NCBI GenBank assembly: GCA_910586575.1
Contig: CAJUJQ010000001.1
Span: 22,590-86,589, forward strand
Source: an uncultured Clostridia bacterium
Lineage (GTDB): Bacteria > Bacillota > Clostridia > Oscillospirales > Butyricicoccaceae
DNA: 64,000 nucleotides
Direction: 5' to 3'
The translations under genes and the position numbers were made by a program. This document shows, one piece after another, positions 49,207 through 58,021 of this stretch (position 1 is the first letter of the stretch; each line of letters starts with the position of its first letter). The notes beneath the pieces were generated by a model. It had not been told where the DNA came from and did no database searches. It was given only the letters and a program-made list of their open reading frames with translations.

Positions 49207-50196
49207 TCATTCGCCGATCGCCAGGATTTCGGCGATCAAATCGGAATATTCTTCTGCGTATACCTCATAGACCGGGCTGCATGCCGCGCGGAAGCGCTCC
49301 CGCTCGGCCTCGCTCAGCGCGGTTACGGTTACGCCGCTGTCGATGCACTTCTGCCTTGCGTCCTGCTCGCGCTCGTTCCAGAGCTGCCGCTCGTACCGCG
49401 CCGATTCCCGCGCGCATTCGTGGATGGTTTGCACATATTCCGCAGGCAGCTCCGCCGCCGTTACGGCGGACAGGATCTGTACCTCGGGAATCCGGACATG
49501 CCCATCCAGCAGCACATAGGGCGCAACCCGGTAATGCTGTGTCGCTTCATAGGACGGCCAGTTGTTTTCCGCGCCGTCCACCGCGCCGGTAGACAGGCTG
49601 GAATAGACCTCGTTGTAGGGGATGGATTTGGGCGCCGCCCCCAGCGCCCGCACAACGTCCGACATATAGTCGGTCTCCTGCACCCGAATCACCATGCCGC
49701 GCAAATCATCCAGCGTCGTAATCCGCTCGCGGGTATAAAAATTGCGCACGCCCGCGTCATACCACGACAGGCCTTCCAGTCCGATTGACGCCAGCCCGTC
49801 AAGGAAACGGTCGCCGATTTCGCCGTCCAGCACCTCCCACATATGCCGGTTGTCCCGGTAAAGGTAGGGCATCGTCAGCACCGACAGCTCCCCGGCATGG
49901 GTCACCAGCTGCGCAATCGACACCCGCGCCAAATCAATCCCCCCGAACTGCACCTGACGGATGACCGCGCTTTCATTCCCCAGCACACCGTCCGCGCAGA
50001 CCGTGATTTTCACCGCGCCGTCCGTCCGCTCCGACACCAGCTCCGCGAAGTAATAGGCGCTTTGCGTCGTCGGGTAGTCCTCCGGCTGGTTCTCTGCGTA
50101 GCGCAGCAGCCATTCCGGCTCGTTCGTGCCGCCGCCCCGCAGCAGCAGCACCGCCATCCCCGCCGCCGCCAGCGGCAGCAGCCATCTCCGTTTCAT
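49207..50196 (-). CDS. TRAP-type solute-binding protein (DctP family), orphan, linked to a two-component system
   Basis: A 329-aa extracytoplasmic DctP-fold protein. The N-terminus MKRRWLLPLAAAGMAVLLL is a signal peptide or anchor without a lipobox Cys. Family blocks are RTDGAVKITVCADGVLGNES, GGIDLARVSIAQL, GMVIRVQETDYMSDVVRALG and the YSSLSTGAVDGAENNWPSYE region, where the Arg/Asn contacts of DctP proteins lie. No TRAP permease gene belongs to this operon. It overlaps the AraC-type regulator gene by 4 bp (ATGA), so it is co-produced with the kinase. A periplasmic co-sensor for the kinase is the best guess; it could also serve the TRAP permease at 59.8 kb. Confidence 0.85.
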   Translation of the reverse strand: MKRRWLLPLAAAGMAVLLLRGGGTNEPEWLLRYAENQPEDYPTTQSAYYFAELVSERTDGAVKITVCADGVLGNESAVIRQVQFGGIDLARVSIAQLVTHAGELSVLTMPYLYRDNRHMWEVLDGEIGDRFLDGLASIGLEGLSWYDAGVRNFYTRERITTLDDLRGMVIRVQETDYMSDVVRALGAAPKSIPYNEVYSSLSTGAVDGAENNWPSYEATQHYRVAPYVLLDGHVRIPEVQILSAVTAAELPAEYVQTIHECARESARYERQLWNEREQDARQKCIDSGVTVTALSEAERERFRAACSPVYEVYAEEYSDLIAEILAIGE

Positions 50197-51665
50197 CCCT
50201 TTGCCCTCACCGCTTCCTGATATTCACTCGGCGTCTGCCCGGTCAGGCGGCGGAAGGTGCTGGAAAAGTACGCGCCATCCCGGAAGCCAGTGCGCGACGC
50301 AACCTCCCGGATGCCCAGCTTTTCCTTTTCCAGCAGGCGCTTGGCCTCCTCAATCCGCAGGCCGGTCAGATAGGTGACAAAATTCATGCCGAACAGACGC
50401 TTGAACAGCTTGCTGAAATAGGTGCGCGAGTAGCCCAGCGCACCCGAGATGCTTTCCAGTGTCACCTCCTCGGCGTAGTGCCGGAGCAGGTATTCCTTAA
50501 TCCGCGCTTCGGTATCGTCGTCGCGCAGCGCGGGCTGGGGCTGTCCGGCAGGCTCCGCCAGTCCGGCGCACAGCTCCTGCGCGGCTTCGGACAACCCGTC
50601 CAGGCTGGTGCACTCCATCACCCGCGTGCGCGCCGCAGGAGGCACGCTGCCCGCCGCTTCCTCCATCCGCGCCAGCAGGTGCCGCTGACAGACGGGCAGG
50701 CTGAACCGCTGGAGCGTGAAATAATCGAACAGCAGCCGCACCCCGTCCGCGTCCAGCCGGAAGGCGGGCGGCTGCCCCAGTGCGAACGCCTCCGCGCCGT
50801 TCTCGCGCAGCCAGCAAACCGCGCCGTCCTCCCCTGGCAGCGCGGCATAGCAGCCGAAGCACGCCCCGGACGCGCGGTGCAGGCTGTGGAACGTATCGCT
50901 GACCGCGGCGGAAAGCCCGGCATGCATCAGTCGGCTGACCTTGCTGCAAAGGGCGGAAAGCCGGTCATACACAATCGCGGAAACGTCCTCCTCCAGCGCC
51001 GAAAACACCAGCAAAAAGATATATTCCGCGCGCACGCGCACCAAAATACGCAGGCGGGTTTCCCACTGCGCCCCGCGCACCAGCCCGGCGGCACGCCGCA
51101 CGGAAAAGCCCTGCGGGCAGCGCATCACCGCGAACGCGCCGCTGGCTGTGCTCCCGGCAAGCGCCTCCTCGATTTCGCTGTCGAGCGCGCCGCTTGCCAC
51201 GTCGAGCAGGGTGCGCTCATCCACCAGGTCGCTCAGGCGCGCGCGCTCGGCCTGGGCTTCGGTCAGCTGCTCCCGGGCCTGCTCAAGCAGCTTGAGGCGG
51301 CTTGCCGCCTTCTGTACCGCCGCGATCAGCCCGGTCTGGCTGAATGGCTTGAGCAGGTAATCGACCGCGCCCAGGTCAAGCGCTTCACGCATAAAAGCAA
51401 AGTCGCTGTAGGCGGTCAAAAAGATAATCTGGCAGTTTTCCCATTGGGCGCGCAGCCGCCGGGCGGCCTGTACGCCGTCCAGCACCGGCATCACCAAATC
51501 CAGGAACACCATATCCAGCCGGGGCAGGTCGCGCGCCTGCTCTACGGCGCGCTGCCCGTTTTCGGCCAGCACCAGCCGCGCGTCCGGCAGGATGGCGCGC
51601 AGGTTTTCGGCAATCGCGTTGCGGGTGACAGTCTCGTCCTCCGCAATCAGGATATGATAGCTCAT
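50193..51665 (-). CDS. AraC-family response regulator
   Basis: A 490-aa YesN-type regulator. The N-terminal receiver domain (1-120) has phosphoacceptor D56 (MVFLDLVMPVLDG) and Lys in YLLKPFS. A long middle region (about 130-375) follows, then a C-terminal AraC double helix-turn-helix (LESISGALGYSRTYFSKLFKR, IREVASRTGFRDGAYFSSTF). Such regulators usually activate carbohydrate uptake and catabolism genes. The ATG at 51665 overlaps the kinase stop (ATGA). Likely targets are the neighbouring hexuronate genes; this is inference. Confidence 0.92.
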   Translation of the reverse strand: MSYHILIAEDETVTRNAIAENLRAILPDARLVLAENGQRAVEQARDLPRLDMVFLDLVMPVLDGVQAARRLRAQWENCQIIFLTAYSDFAFMREALDLGAVDYLLKPFSQTGLIAAVQKAASRLKLLEQAREQLTEAQAERARLSDLVDERTLLDVASGALDSEIEEALAGSTASGAFAVMRCPQGFSVRRAAGLVRGAQWETRLRILVRVRAEYIFLLVFSALEEDVSAIVYDRLSALCSKVSRLMHAGLSAAVSDTFHSLHRASGACFGCYAALPGEDGAVCWLRENGAEAFALGQPPAFRLDADGVRLLFDYFTLQRFSLPVCQRHLLARMEEAAGSVPPAARTRVMECTSLDGLSEAAQELCAGLAEPAGQPQPALRDDDTEARIKEYLLRHYAEEVTLESISGALGYSRTYFSKLFKRLFGMNFVTYLTGLRIEEAKRLLEKEKLGIREVASRTGFRDGAYFSSTFRRLTGQTPSEYQEAVRAKG

Positions 51666-53191
51666 AGGGCGTCCTCCTTGTTGTGATTTTCCGCCCAGGC
51701 AAGGGGCAGTTCCATACGGATACAGGTGCCGATATTGCGGCGGCTCACCACGCGGAAGGTGCTTCCGGGGCACAGGATTGCCAGCCGCTTGGCGACATTG
51801 ACCACGCCGATGCCGGAATTCTGCCCGGCGGGCACATCCTCCAGGCGGTTGAGCCGCCTGCAAACGGCGGCGTCCATGCCGACGCCGTTGTCGGTGACGA
51901 TAACACGAAGCGCGCCGCTGCGAATGCCGATTTTCACGCGGATGGAGCCTCCCTGCTCCTTGGGCACCACGCCGTGGGAGACGGCGTTTTCGACCAGCGG
52001 CTGAAGGGTAAAGGTGGGGATGCTGTACGCCTCCGGCGGGACCTCGCACTCGACCCAAAAGACCACGCGGTCGAGAAAACGGGACTCTTGAATGTACATA
52101 TAACTGTACAGAATATCCAGCTCCTGCTGGATGGTTACGCGGTCCTGCCGGGTATACAGGTTGTGGCGGAGCAGGACGGACAGCTGCTGAATCAGGGAAG
52201 CGGTTTCATCCGCGTTTTCCCGCTGCGCGGTCTGTGAAATGATGGTGAGCGTATTAAAGAGGAAATGCGGGTTAATCTGCTGCTTGAGCACGGCGAGCTT
52301 GGCGGCGGAGAGCCGGTTCTCGGCGTCGATATGCTCAAGCCGCTCCTCGTAAAGCTCGCGTGTCAGCTCTTCCTTTTCCTGCTGCGCGGTCAGCAAATTG
52401 CGGCAATCATCCTTCATACGGTTAAACGTGTGTGTCAAATCGCCGATTTCATCCACGCTGTCAACCACGCGGACATCGGGAATGTCCATCTGGTTGGCGG
52501 CAAGCGTCCGCGCGGCGTCGGCGAGCGCGATGACAGGCTGGATAATCTGTCCGGAAAACCAGCGCTGCACCTGAAACAGGATCATCCCGGAAACGAGCAG
52601 CAGCACGGCCAGCAAGCAGGGCGCAAGGAAAAGGATCCGGCTCTGCACCTGATAGAGGGAATTCCCCTCCCGCAGGTTTTCCTGTATCATCTGTTCCAAA
52701 TAGGTATCGATATAATCGCCAATCTCGACGATCTCATAATACTTGACATAGTAATCGGTGGTATGCAGCCCATAGCTCCCCATCCGGAACAACTCCCGCA
52801 CCCGTTTCTCATAGGTGGCATAGGTGCGCAGGATGGCGTTTTTTAGCATCCGGGACTCCTCGCTCTGCCTGCGCGGGTCGTCAGGGAAGCGCCGGAACAG
52901 CGCCCACCCGCGCGCAAACTGGTCCTCTATCAGCCGCCGCGTCTCCTGATTCGGGGCGATCTCATATCCGGCAACCGCGCGCCCCAAATCGCTCATCGCC
53001 GTCATGGCGTCGCTTTGCAGGTAACTGGTATCAAACAGCCGCTTAAAACTGTAATTATAGTAGGCAAGCGAAGCGGTACAGCTAAAGGAAATGACGAACA
53101 GCAGGCAAAAGGACAGCGCACCGACCGCTTTGGCTTTCATTTTGAGCGGCATTGCGCGAAGCCTTCCGGCAGCCGAAGCAAAGAAACTCAT
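51662..53191 (-). CDS. Sensor histidine kinase (YesM/LytS type)
   Basis: A 509-aa membrane kinase. Membrane segments at about 24-43 and 185-208 flank an extracytoplasmic, helical, charged region of about 140 residues. A HAMP domain follows, then His_kinase motif KQQINPHFLFNTLTIISQ with the phosphorylatable His, and an ATPase domain with LVENAVSHGV, TDNGVGMD and GIGVVNVAKRL. It pairs with the AraC-type regulator (4-bp overlap). AGGAGG lies 7 nt before the ATG. The helical sensor region, rather than a Cache domain, fits sensing through a periplasmic binding protein. Confidence 0.93.
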   Translation of the reverse strand: MSFFASAAGRLRAMPLKMKAKAVGALSFCLLFVISFSCTASLAYYNYSFKRLFDTSYLQSDAMTAMSDLGRAVAGYEIAPNQETRRLIEDQFARGWALFRRFPDDPRRQSEESRMLKNAILRTYATYEKRVRELFRMGSYGLHTTDYYVKYYEIVEIGDYIDTYLEQMIQENLREGNSLYQVQSRILFLAPCLLAVLLLVSGMILFQVQRWFSGQIIQPVIALADAARTLAANQMDIPDVRVVDSVDEIGDLTHTFNRMKDDCRNLLTAQQEKEELTRELYEERLEHIDAENRLSAAKLAVLKQQINPHFLFNTLTIISQTAQRENADETASLIQQLSVLLRHNLYTRQDRVTIQQELDILYSYMYIQESRFLDRVVFWVECEVPPEAYSIPTFTLQPLVENAVSHGVVPKEQGGSIRVKIGIRSGALRVIVTDNGVGMDAAVCRRLNRLEDVPAGQNSGIGVVNVAKRLAILCPGSTFRVVSRRNIGTCIRMELPLAWAENHNKEDAL

Positions 53192-53210
53192 ACAGACCCC
53201 TCCTGTCCCG

Positions 53211-53239
53211 ATTGTACAACATCACGTTCCCCCACGCAA
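53211..53239 (-). promoter_or_regulatory. Candidate sigma-A promoter of the histidine-kinase operon
   Basis: Minus strand: TTGCGT (53234-53239), a 17-bp spacer and TACAAT (53211-53216), about 20 nt upstream of the start codon, which places transcription start very close to the ribosome-binding site. Confidence 0.5.
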
Positions 53240-53379
53240 GGGAATTGCCCGCCTCCGGCGGAGGCAAGGGGCGCCCGACCCTCCGCAGGCATGGATGGGG
53301 GATTTCCAGCCGCCCAAAACCGCCGTCCCCCTTTGCAGGGGAGGGCTTGCTTCTCCCGCAGCGCTTTCCATCTGCTGAC

Positions 53380-53429
53380 AAAAGCAGCAGGGGCACACCG
53401 CAAGTGCGGCGCGCCCCTGCTGCTTTTTC
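53380..53429. terminator. Bidirectional terminator between uxaA and the histidine-kinase operon
   Basis: Stem AAAGCAGCAGGGGC/GCCCCTGCTGCTTT with A-rich left and T-rich right flanks. The loop holds an ACCGCA/TGCGGC-type pair. It ends the uxa operon after the family 2 MITE. Confidence 0.88.
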
Positions 53430-53473
53430 AGGAGAGATATGACATAAAGAAAGGTATATTCCGGTATAAGGTC

Positions 53474-53602
53474 TTAGGAACTGTGAATCAACTAATTGTG
53501 ACAAGCGTGCCGCAGGCTCTTTCGCCTGTCAGGGAAAAGCAACGCAGTATGGCGGAAGAAGATGCAGGCGATTGTCGCAAGTTATTTTTGAACCGTTCCT
53601 TA
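53474..53602. mobile_element. MITE-like element family 2, copy B
   Basis: A 123-bp element (53477-53599), left end GGAACTGTGAATCAA, right end TTTTTGAACCGTTCC, flanked by TTA on both sides (53474-53476 and 53600-53602). The right-hand TTA is the uxaA stop codon on the minus strand. It is shorter than copy A by 29 bp, mainly in the middle. Confidence 0.75.
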
Positions 53603-55081
53603 GAGCACAACGCCGTCCTTGAAAATCGAGATTTCACGGAAGCCGTGCTGTTCGGTGCAGGTCTGCTCGCCGCTGGCGACGTGCAGCACGTAATCCAGCA
53701 GCCGCCGTCCAGCCGCGTCAAGGGGTTCGCCCTCGGCAACCGTGCCCGCGTTGAAGTCAATCCAGCCACGCTTTTTCTCAAACAGCGCGGTATTGGTCGA
53801 AATCTTGACGGTCGGGGCGGGAGCGCCAAACGGCGTGCCGCGCCCGGTGGTAAACAGAATCAGGTGTGCGCCCGCAGCGGTCAGCGCGGTTGCGGAAACC
53901 AAATCATTGCCCGGCCCGGACAGCATATTGAGGCCCTTGGTCCTGACCTGCTCGGCATAGCCCAGCACATCGACCACCGGCGCGCTGCCGCCCTTCTGGA
54001 CGCAGCCGCAGGATTTATCCTCCAGTGTGGTTATGCCGCCCGCCTTGTTGCCGGGGCTGGGGTTCTCGTAAACCACCTGCCCATGGCTTGCAAAGTAGTG
54101 CTTAAAGTTGTTAATCATATCGGCGGCCTTGTCGAAAACATCCTGGTCAACACAGCGTTCCATCAGGATGTTTTCCGCGCCGAACATCTCGGGCACCTCG
54201 GTCAAAATGGTCGAGCCGCCCATCGAAATCAGCAGGTCGGAGAACCGGCCAACCGTCGGGTTCGCGGTGATGCCGGACAGGCCGTCCGAGCCGCCGCACT
54301 TCATGCCGACGACCAGTTCGCTTGCCGGGATTGGCTCGCGCCCGAACTTCCCAGCGTACTCCGCCAGCTCCGCCAGCAGCGCCGAGCCTGCCGCGTGCTC
54401 GTCCTCGACCTCCTGGCAAACCAGGAACTTGACGCGCTCGTCGTCCCACTCGCCCAGCTCGGTTTTGAACTGGTCAAGCGTCAGGTTCTCGCAGCCCAGC
54501 CCGAGCACCAGCACGCCCGCCGCGTTCGGATGGCGCACCAGCGCCGCCAGCAGCTTGCGGGTCTGCGCGTGGTCGTCGCCCATCTGGCTGCACCCAAACG
54601 GGTGCGGGAAGGTGTACAGCCCGTCAACCGTGCCGCCCACCAAATGCTGGTTCTCGCGCACCAGCCGCTGGGCAATCGAGTTGACACAGCCAACCGTCGG
54701 GATAATCCATAATTCGTTGCGGATAGCGGCGCGCCCGTCGGCGCGGCGGAAACCCATAAACGTAGCAGGCTCAAACGCCGGGAGCGGCTCAAAATTGGGG
54801 TTATAAACGTAGTCGCTTTCTTCGGAAAGGTCGGTCTTGACGTTGTGGACATGCACCCACTCGCCAGCCTTGACCGCATTGCTGGCGTGGCCGATCGGAT
54901 AGCCGTATTTCACAATCTTTTCGCCCTCGGCGAGGTCGCGCAGCGCCATTTTATGCCCGCGCCCGATATCCTCGGCGGCGGTTACCGTGACGCCGTTCAG
55001 CTCGACGGCCTCCCCCTTGCCGATGTCGGCAAGCGCGACCGCGACATTATCGTTCGGGTGGATATGAAGCATCTTCATCAT
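53600..55081 (-). CDS. uxaA: Altronate dehydratase
   Basis: A 493-aa enzyme converting altronate to 2-keto-3-deoxygluconate in galacturonate breakdown. The N-terminal SAF domain (residues 1-95: HIHPNDNVAVALADIGKGEAV, GRGHKMALRDLAEG) is joined to the UxaA catalytic part (RNELWIIPTVGCVNSIAQRL, HPFGCSQMGDDH, GMKCGGSDGLSGITANPTVG, GRGTPFGAPAPTVKISTN). It is full-length and unbroken. The ATG at 55081 has AGGAGG 8 nt upstream; longer in-frame starts overlap uxaB. It is the last gene of the uxaC-MFS-uxaB-uxaA order; its stop codon abuts a MITE-like element. Confidence 0.95.
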   Translation of the reverse strand: MMKMLHIHPNDNVAVALADIGKGEAVELNGVTVTAAEDIGRGHKMALRDLAEGEKIVKYGYPIGHASNAVKAGEWVHVHNVKTDLSEESDYVYNPNFEPLPAFEPATFMGFRRADGRAAIRNELWIIPTVGCVNSIAQRLVRENQHLVGGTVDGLYTFPHPFGCSQMGDDHAQTRKLLAALVRHPNAAGVLVLGLGCENLTLDQFKTELGEWDDERVKFLVCQEVEDEHAAGSALLAELAEYAGKFGREPIPASELVVGMKCGGSDGLSGITANPTVGRFSDLLISMGGSTILTEVPEMFGAENILMERCVDQDVFDKAADMINNFKHYFASHGQVVYENPSPGNKAGGITTLEDKSCGCVQKGGSAPVVDVLGYAEQVRTKGLNMLSGPGNDLVSATALTAAGAHLILFTTGRGTPFGAPAPTVKISTNTALFEKKRGWIDFNAGTVAEGEPLDAAGRRLLDYVLHVASGEQTCTEQHGFREISIFKDGVVL

Positions 55082-55097
55082 CGCAAAAACCTCCTGC

Positions 55098-56588
55098 TTA
55101 GAGGCAGGACTGCATTGCAGCCTTTGCCCCCTGCCCGCGTACCATATGCAGCCCCTTGACAACCGCGTCCTCAAAGCCTGCAATCCTGGTCAAATCCTGG
55201 CCCCACATCTGCTCATTCGTCATGACGGCATGAACAAGATCTTCCACGGAGTCATCCTTATGCGCCGCGTAGAATTCCAGCGCCCAACGGTCGTCGTTCG
55301 CCACATAGTCGTTGCCCTTCGGGCGGCGGCAGACCAGTCCCTTGTCGTTCAGCTCCTGGATATCGTTGGAGAAAAACGCGATATAGCAGGCAAAGCTCAT
55401 CGTCAGGCAGGCCGGAAGCTTGCCGGTCTTTTCGATATACTCCAGGAAGCTCGGCATATTGCGTGCGCGCCACTTGGAGGTGGAGTTGAGCGAAATGCTC
55501 ATCAGCTCATGGTTGACAAAGGGGTTGTTGAAGCGGTCCTGTACCGCCGCCGCGAACGCGTCCAGGTCGGCCTTGTCCAGCGGCAGGGTCGGGATCACTT
55601 CCTCGTTCAGCATCTTGTTCATGAAGCCGCGCACGGTATCGTCCTGCATGCAGTCGCGGACGATATCGAAGCCCGCCAGATACGCGCCCAGCACAAAGCC
55701 GGTGTGCGCGCCGTTCAAAATACGGACCTTGCGTTTCTTATAGGGTGTCACGTCCGGCACGACCGGGCAGTTCAGGCCAGCCGCCTTGAAGGGCAGCTTC
55801 TCTTCGAGCCATTCGGGGCCTTCGATATTCCAAACGCCGAACACCTCGCCGACGTCAATCAGCTCGTCATGGTAGCCGTTCTCCTGCTCAATGCGGGCCA
55901 CCTCCTCGGGGTCGCGGATACGGCCGGGGACAATCCGGTCAACCAGCGTGGAGCAGAACGTGCAGGTGCCCAGCCATTCGGTGAACGCAGGCTCGAGCTT
56001 CCACTGCCCGACGTACTGATCAACACACTTCTTTAGCTCTTTGCCGTTGTTGTCAATCAGCTCACAGGACAGGATCACCAATCCGCCCTTGCCCGCCTGC
56101 CAGCGCTTGTAAAGCACCTGGGTCAGCTTGCCGGGGAAGGAGGATGCCGGGCAGTCGTCCTTCTGGCAGGACGGGTCATAGACGATACCGGCCTCGGTCG
56201 TGTTGGAAACCACATATTCCAAATCATCCGAAACGGCAACCTTCATCATTTCCTCATAGTCCGCCTTTTCGTAGGGGTTCAGGCAGCGGCTGACCGAAGA
56301 AATCACGCGCTTGCGGTCCACCTTTTCGCCGTTTTCACGGCCGCGCAGGTACAGGGTATACAGGCCGTCCTGCTCATTAATCAGCTTGGCCAGGCCGGGG
56401 GCGATGGGCTGCACCAGGACGCACTTGCCGTTCCAGCCAACCTTCTCATTCGCCATATCAAACCAGTAGTTGACAAACGCGCGCAGGAAGTTACCCTCGC
56501 CAAACTGCAAAACACGTTCGGGGGCGCTTTCCAGAAGATAACGATCATAATGCAGTTTCTTTAAAGTCTTATAAGATAATTTTTCCAT
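55098..56588 (-). CDS. uxaB: Tagaturonate reductase (altronate oxidoreductase)
   Basis: A 496-aa NAD-dependent enzyme of the polyol-specific long-chain dehydrogenase family; reduces tagaturonate to altronate. NAD-binding FGEGNFLRAFVNYWFDMAN, CTFCSTLVDRIVPGRIRDP, KVRILNGAHTGFVLGAYLAG and the C-terminal SISLNSTSKWRARNMPS match UxaB rather than fructuronate reductase UxuB. The exact split between UxaB and UxuB is made by motif memory plus the adjacent uxaA. The Shine-Dalgarno is AAGGAG. It lies 16 bp before uxaA. Confidence 0.9.
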   Translation of the reverse strand: MEKLSYKTLKKLHYDRYLLESAPERVLQFGEGNFLRAFVNYWFDMANEKVGWNGKCVLVQPIAPGLAKLINEQDGLYTLYLRGRENGEKVDRKRVISSVSRCLNPYEKADYEEMMKVAVSDDLEYVVSNTTEAGIVYDPSCQKDDCPASSFPGKLTQVLYKRWQAGKGGLVILSCELIDNNGKELKKCVDQYVGQWKLEPAFTEWLGTCTFCSTLVDRIVPGRIRDPEEVARIEQENGYHDELIDVGEVFGVWNIEGPEWLEEKLPFKAAGLNCPVVPDVTPYKKRKVRILNGAHTGFVLGAYLAGFDIVRDCMQDDTVRGFMNKMLNEEVIPTLPLDKADLDAFAAAVQDRFNNPFVNHELMSISLNSTSKWRARNMPSFLEYIEKTGKLPACLTMSFACYIAFFSNDIQELNDKGLVCRRPKGNDYVANDDRWALEFYAAHKDDSVEDLVHAVMTNEQMWGQDLTRIAGFEDAVVKGLHMVRGQGAKAAMQSCL

Positions 56589-56687
56589 AAAAGGGGTGTC
56601 TCCTTTTTACATTCTTAAATTTACGAAAACAAAATATAATGCCGCAAAAGCCTGTAATTGCTGATTATTATAGAATCATTGCGTTTT

Positions 56688-57887
56688 TTACGCAGAGCTG
56701 ACCTTCTCACGGGTAACAAATACGCTGAGAAGGATTGCGGTGAGAAGCAGCGCCGTCAAAAGGACTACGACGCCCATCCCCGCCTGAATGCCCATACGTT
56801 CCGCCACCAGCCCGACGATGGCAGGTGTCAAAATACCGCCGATGCTGCCCGTGAAATTCATTGCCGCGCTGCCGAAGTCATTGCCGCGGATCGCGGCGCT
56901 GCCCAGCGAAAACGCCGACGGGTAAATCGTCGCCATGAACAAACCGACGCCGATAATGCCCGCAATCACCATACCCGGCGTGCGGCTGCTGAATACGACC
57001 AGGAAGCAGGCAAAGAAGCCGAACCCGTCCACAAGCAGCAGCCTGCGCACCGGGATTTTGCCGCTGAGCGCCGCCCCCGCCAGCCGACCGAAGAAGATTA
57101 CCAGCCAGAGCAGACTGCTCATCATCTGCGACTGCTCCAGCAGGAGCACGCCCGTGTCCGTAAAATAGGTAACCAGCCAGCCCATGATGGCGTACTCTGA
57201 CGAAATGTAGCAAAACAGCATCAGTCCGCCCAGCCAGAACCGTTTGTCCCGCAGGAAGCCGAAATCCACATGGGAGATCCCGCGCTCCTTCTGCCGCTCG
57301 GCGGGAAGCTGCATCCGCGCGTAAACCGCAATCTGCGTCAGCACCAGCAGCATCAGCCCGCAGGCTGTCACCCGCCAGCCGTACTCCGGCCAGTGCCCCG
57401 TGCAGAAAATCATGAACAGCGGCGAGAGCAGCGCCCCCACCGCAAAGCAGCCGTGCGCCAGGTTATAGCCCTGCGTCGCGCGCGGTTCGCGCAGTGTGCT
57501 CATCATAGTGTTTGAAAAATTTGAGTTGCCGCCCCTTGCGATGCCGGTCATAAAACAGGCCGCAATCAGCGCCGCCGGCGCGCCGATACCTGACGCAAAA
57601 ATCAAGTACCCCGCCGCCATCCAGACCGAGGTTGTCAAAATGCTGCGCCTGCGCCCCAGATAGGCGGGGAGGATGCCCGTCAGCACGATTGCCGCAAGGT
57701 TGCCGATGGACTGGCACGAAAGCAGCACGCCGGACAGGTCATAGCTGAAGCCGTAGCTTGCCTGAAGGTAGGGGATAAACGAGCCAAGCGGCTGGGAAGC
57801 CGCGCCGCTGACGAAGAACGTATAGAGTACCGTCCGCATCAGCGTCAGCTCGCGCTGCTCACCGGGTGTATGAATCTGTTGCAAGTT
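56688..57887 (-). CDS. MFS transporter, likely sugar acid or sugar
   Basis: A polytopic protein of about 399 aa with 12 hydrophobic segments, FucP-like in layout (FFVSGAASQPLGSFIPYLQ, YLGRRRSIL, MTGIARGGNSNFSNTMMS). It sits between uxaC and uxaB in the same direction, so hexuronate import is the likely role; the TRAP transporter further upstream could import the same or related substrates. A TTG start at 57887 is chosen, with GGAGG 10 nt upstream; the ATG at 57839 lacks a clear site. The substrate is inference from context. Confidence 0.82.
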   Translation of the reverse strand, partial: NLQQIHTPGEQRELTLMRTVLYTFFVSGAASQPLGSFIPYLQASYGFSYDLSGVLLSCQSIGNLAAIVLTGILPAYLGRRRSILTTSVWMAAGYLIFASGIGAPAALIAACFMTGIARGGNSNFSNTMMSTLREPRATQGYNLAHGCFAVGALLSPLFMIFCTGHWPEYGWRVTACGLMLLVLTQIAVYARMQLPAERQKERGISHVDFGFLRDKRFWLGGLMLFCYISSEYAIMGWLVTYFTDTGVLLLEQSQMMSSLLWLVIFFGRLAGAALSGKIPVRRLLLVDGFGFFACFLVVFSSRTPGMVIAGIIGVGLFMATIYPSAFSLGSAAIRGNDFGSAAMNFTGSIGGILTPAIVGLVAERMGIQAGMGVVVLLTALLLTAILLSVFVTREKVSSA

Positions 57888-58021
57888 TGCATTGCCTCCG
57901 GAAAAAACAGCCCGGGGCAAACGGCATGGAATGAGGGCCGGAGAAAGGAGTTTGGGGAATTGAAAGCCGTCCCTCTGCCGTTTGCCTTCGGCTATTGTGA
58001 GATTGTCTGATGAAAACGGCT

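Noticed and set aside
53015..54712. 565-aa plus-strand ORF across the kinase start and uxaA
   Set aside because: Spans two real minus-strand genes, a terminator and a MITE; not compatible with one gene.
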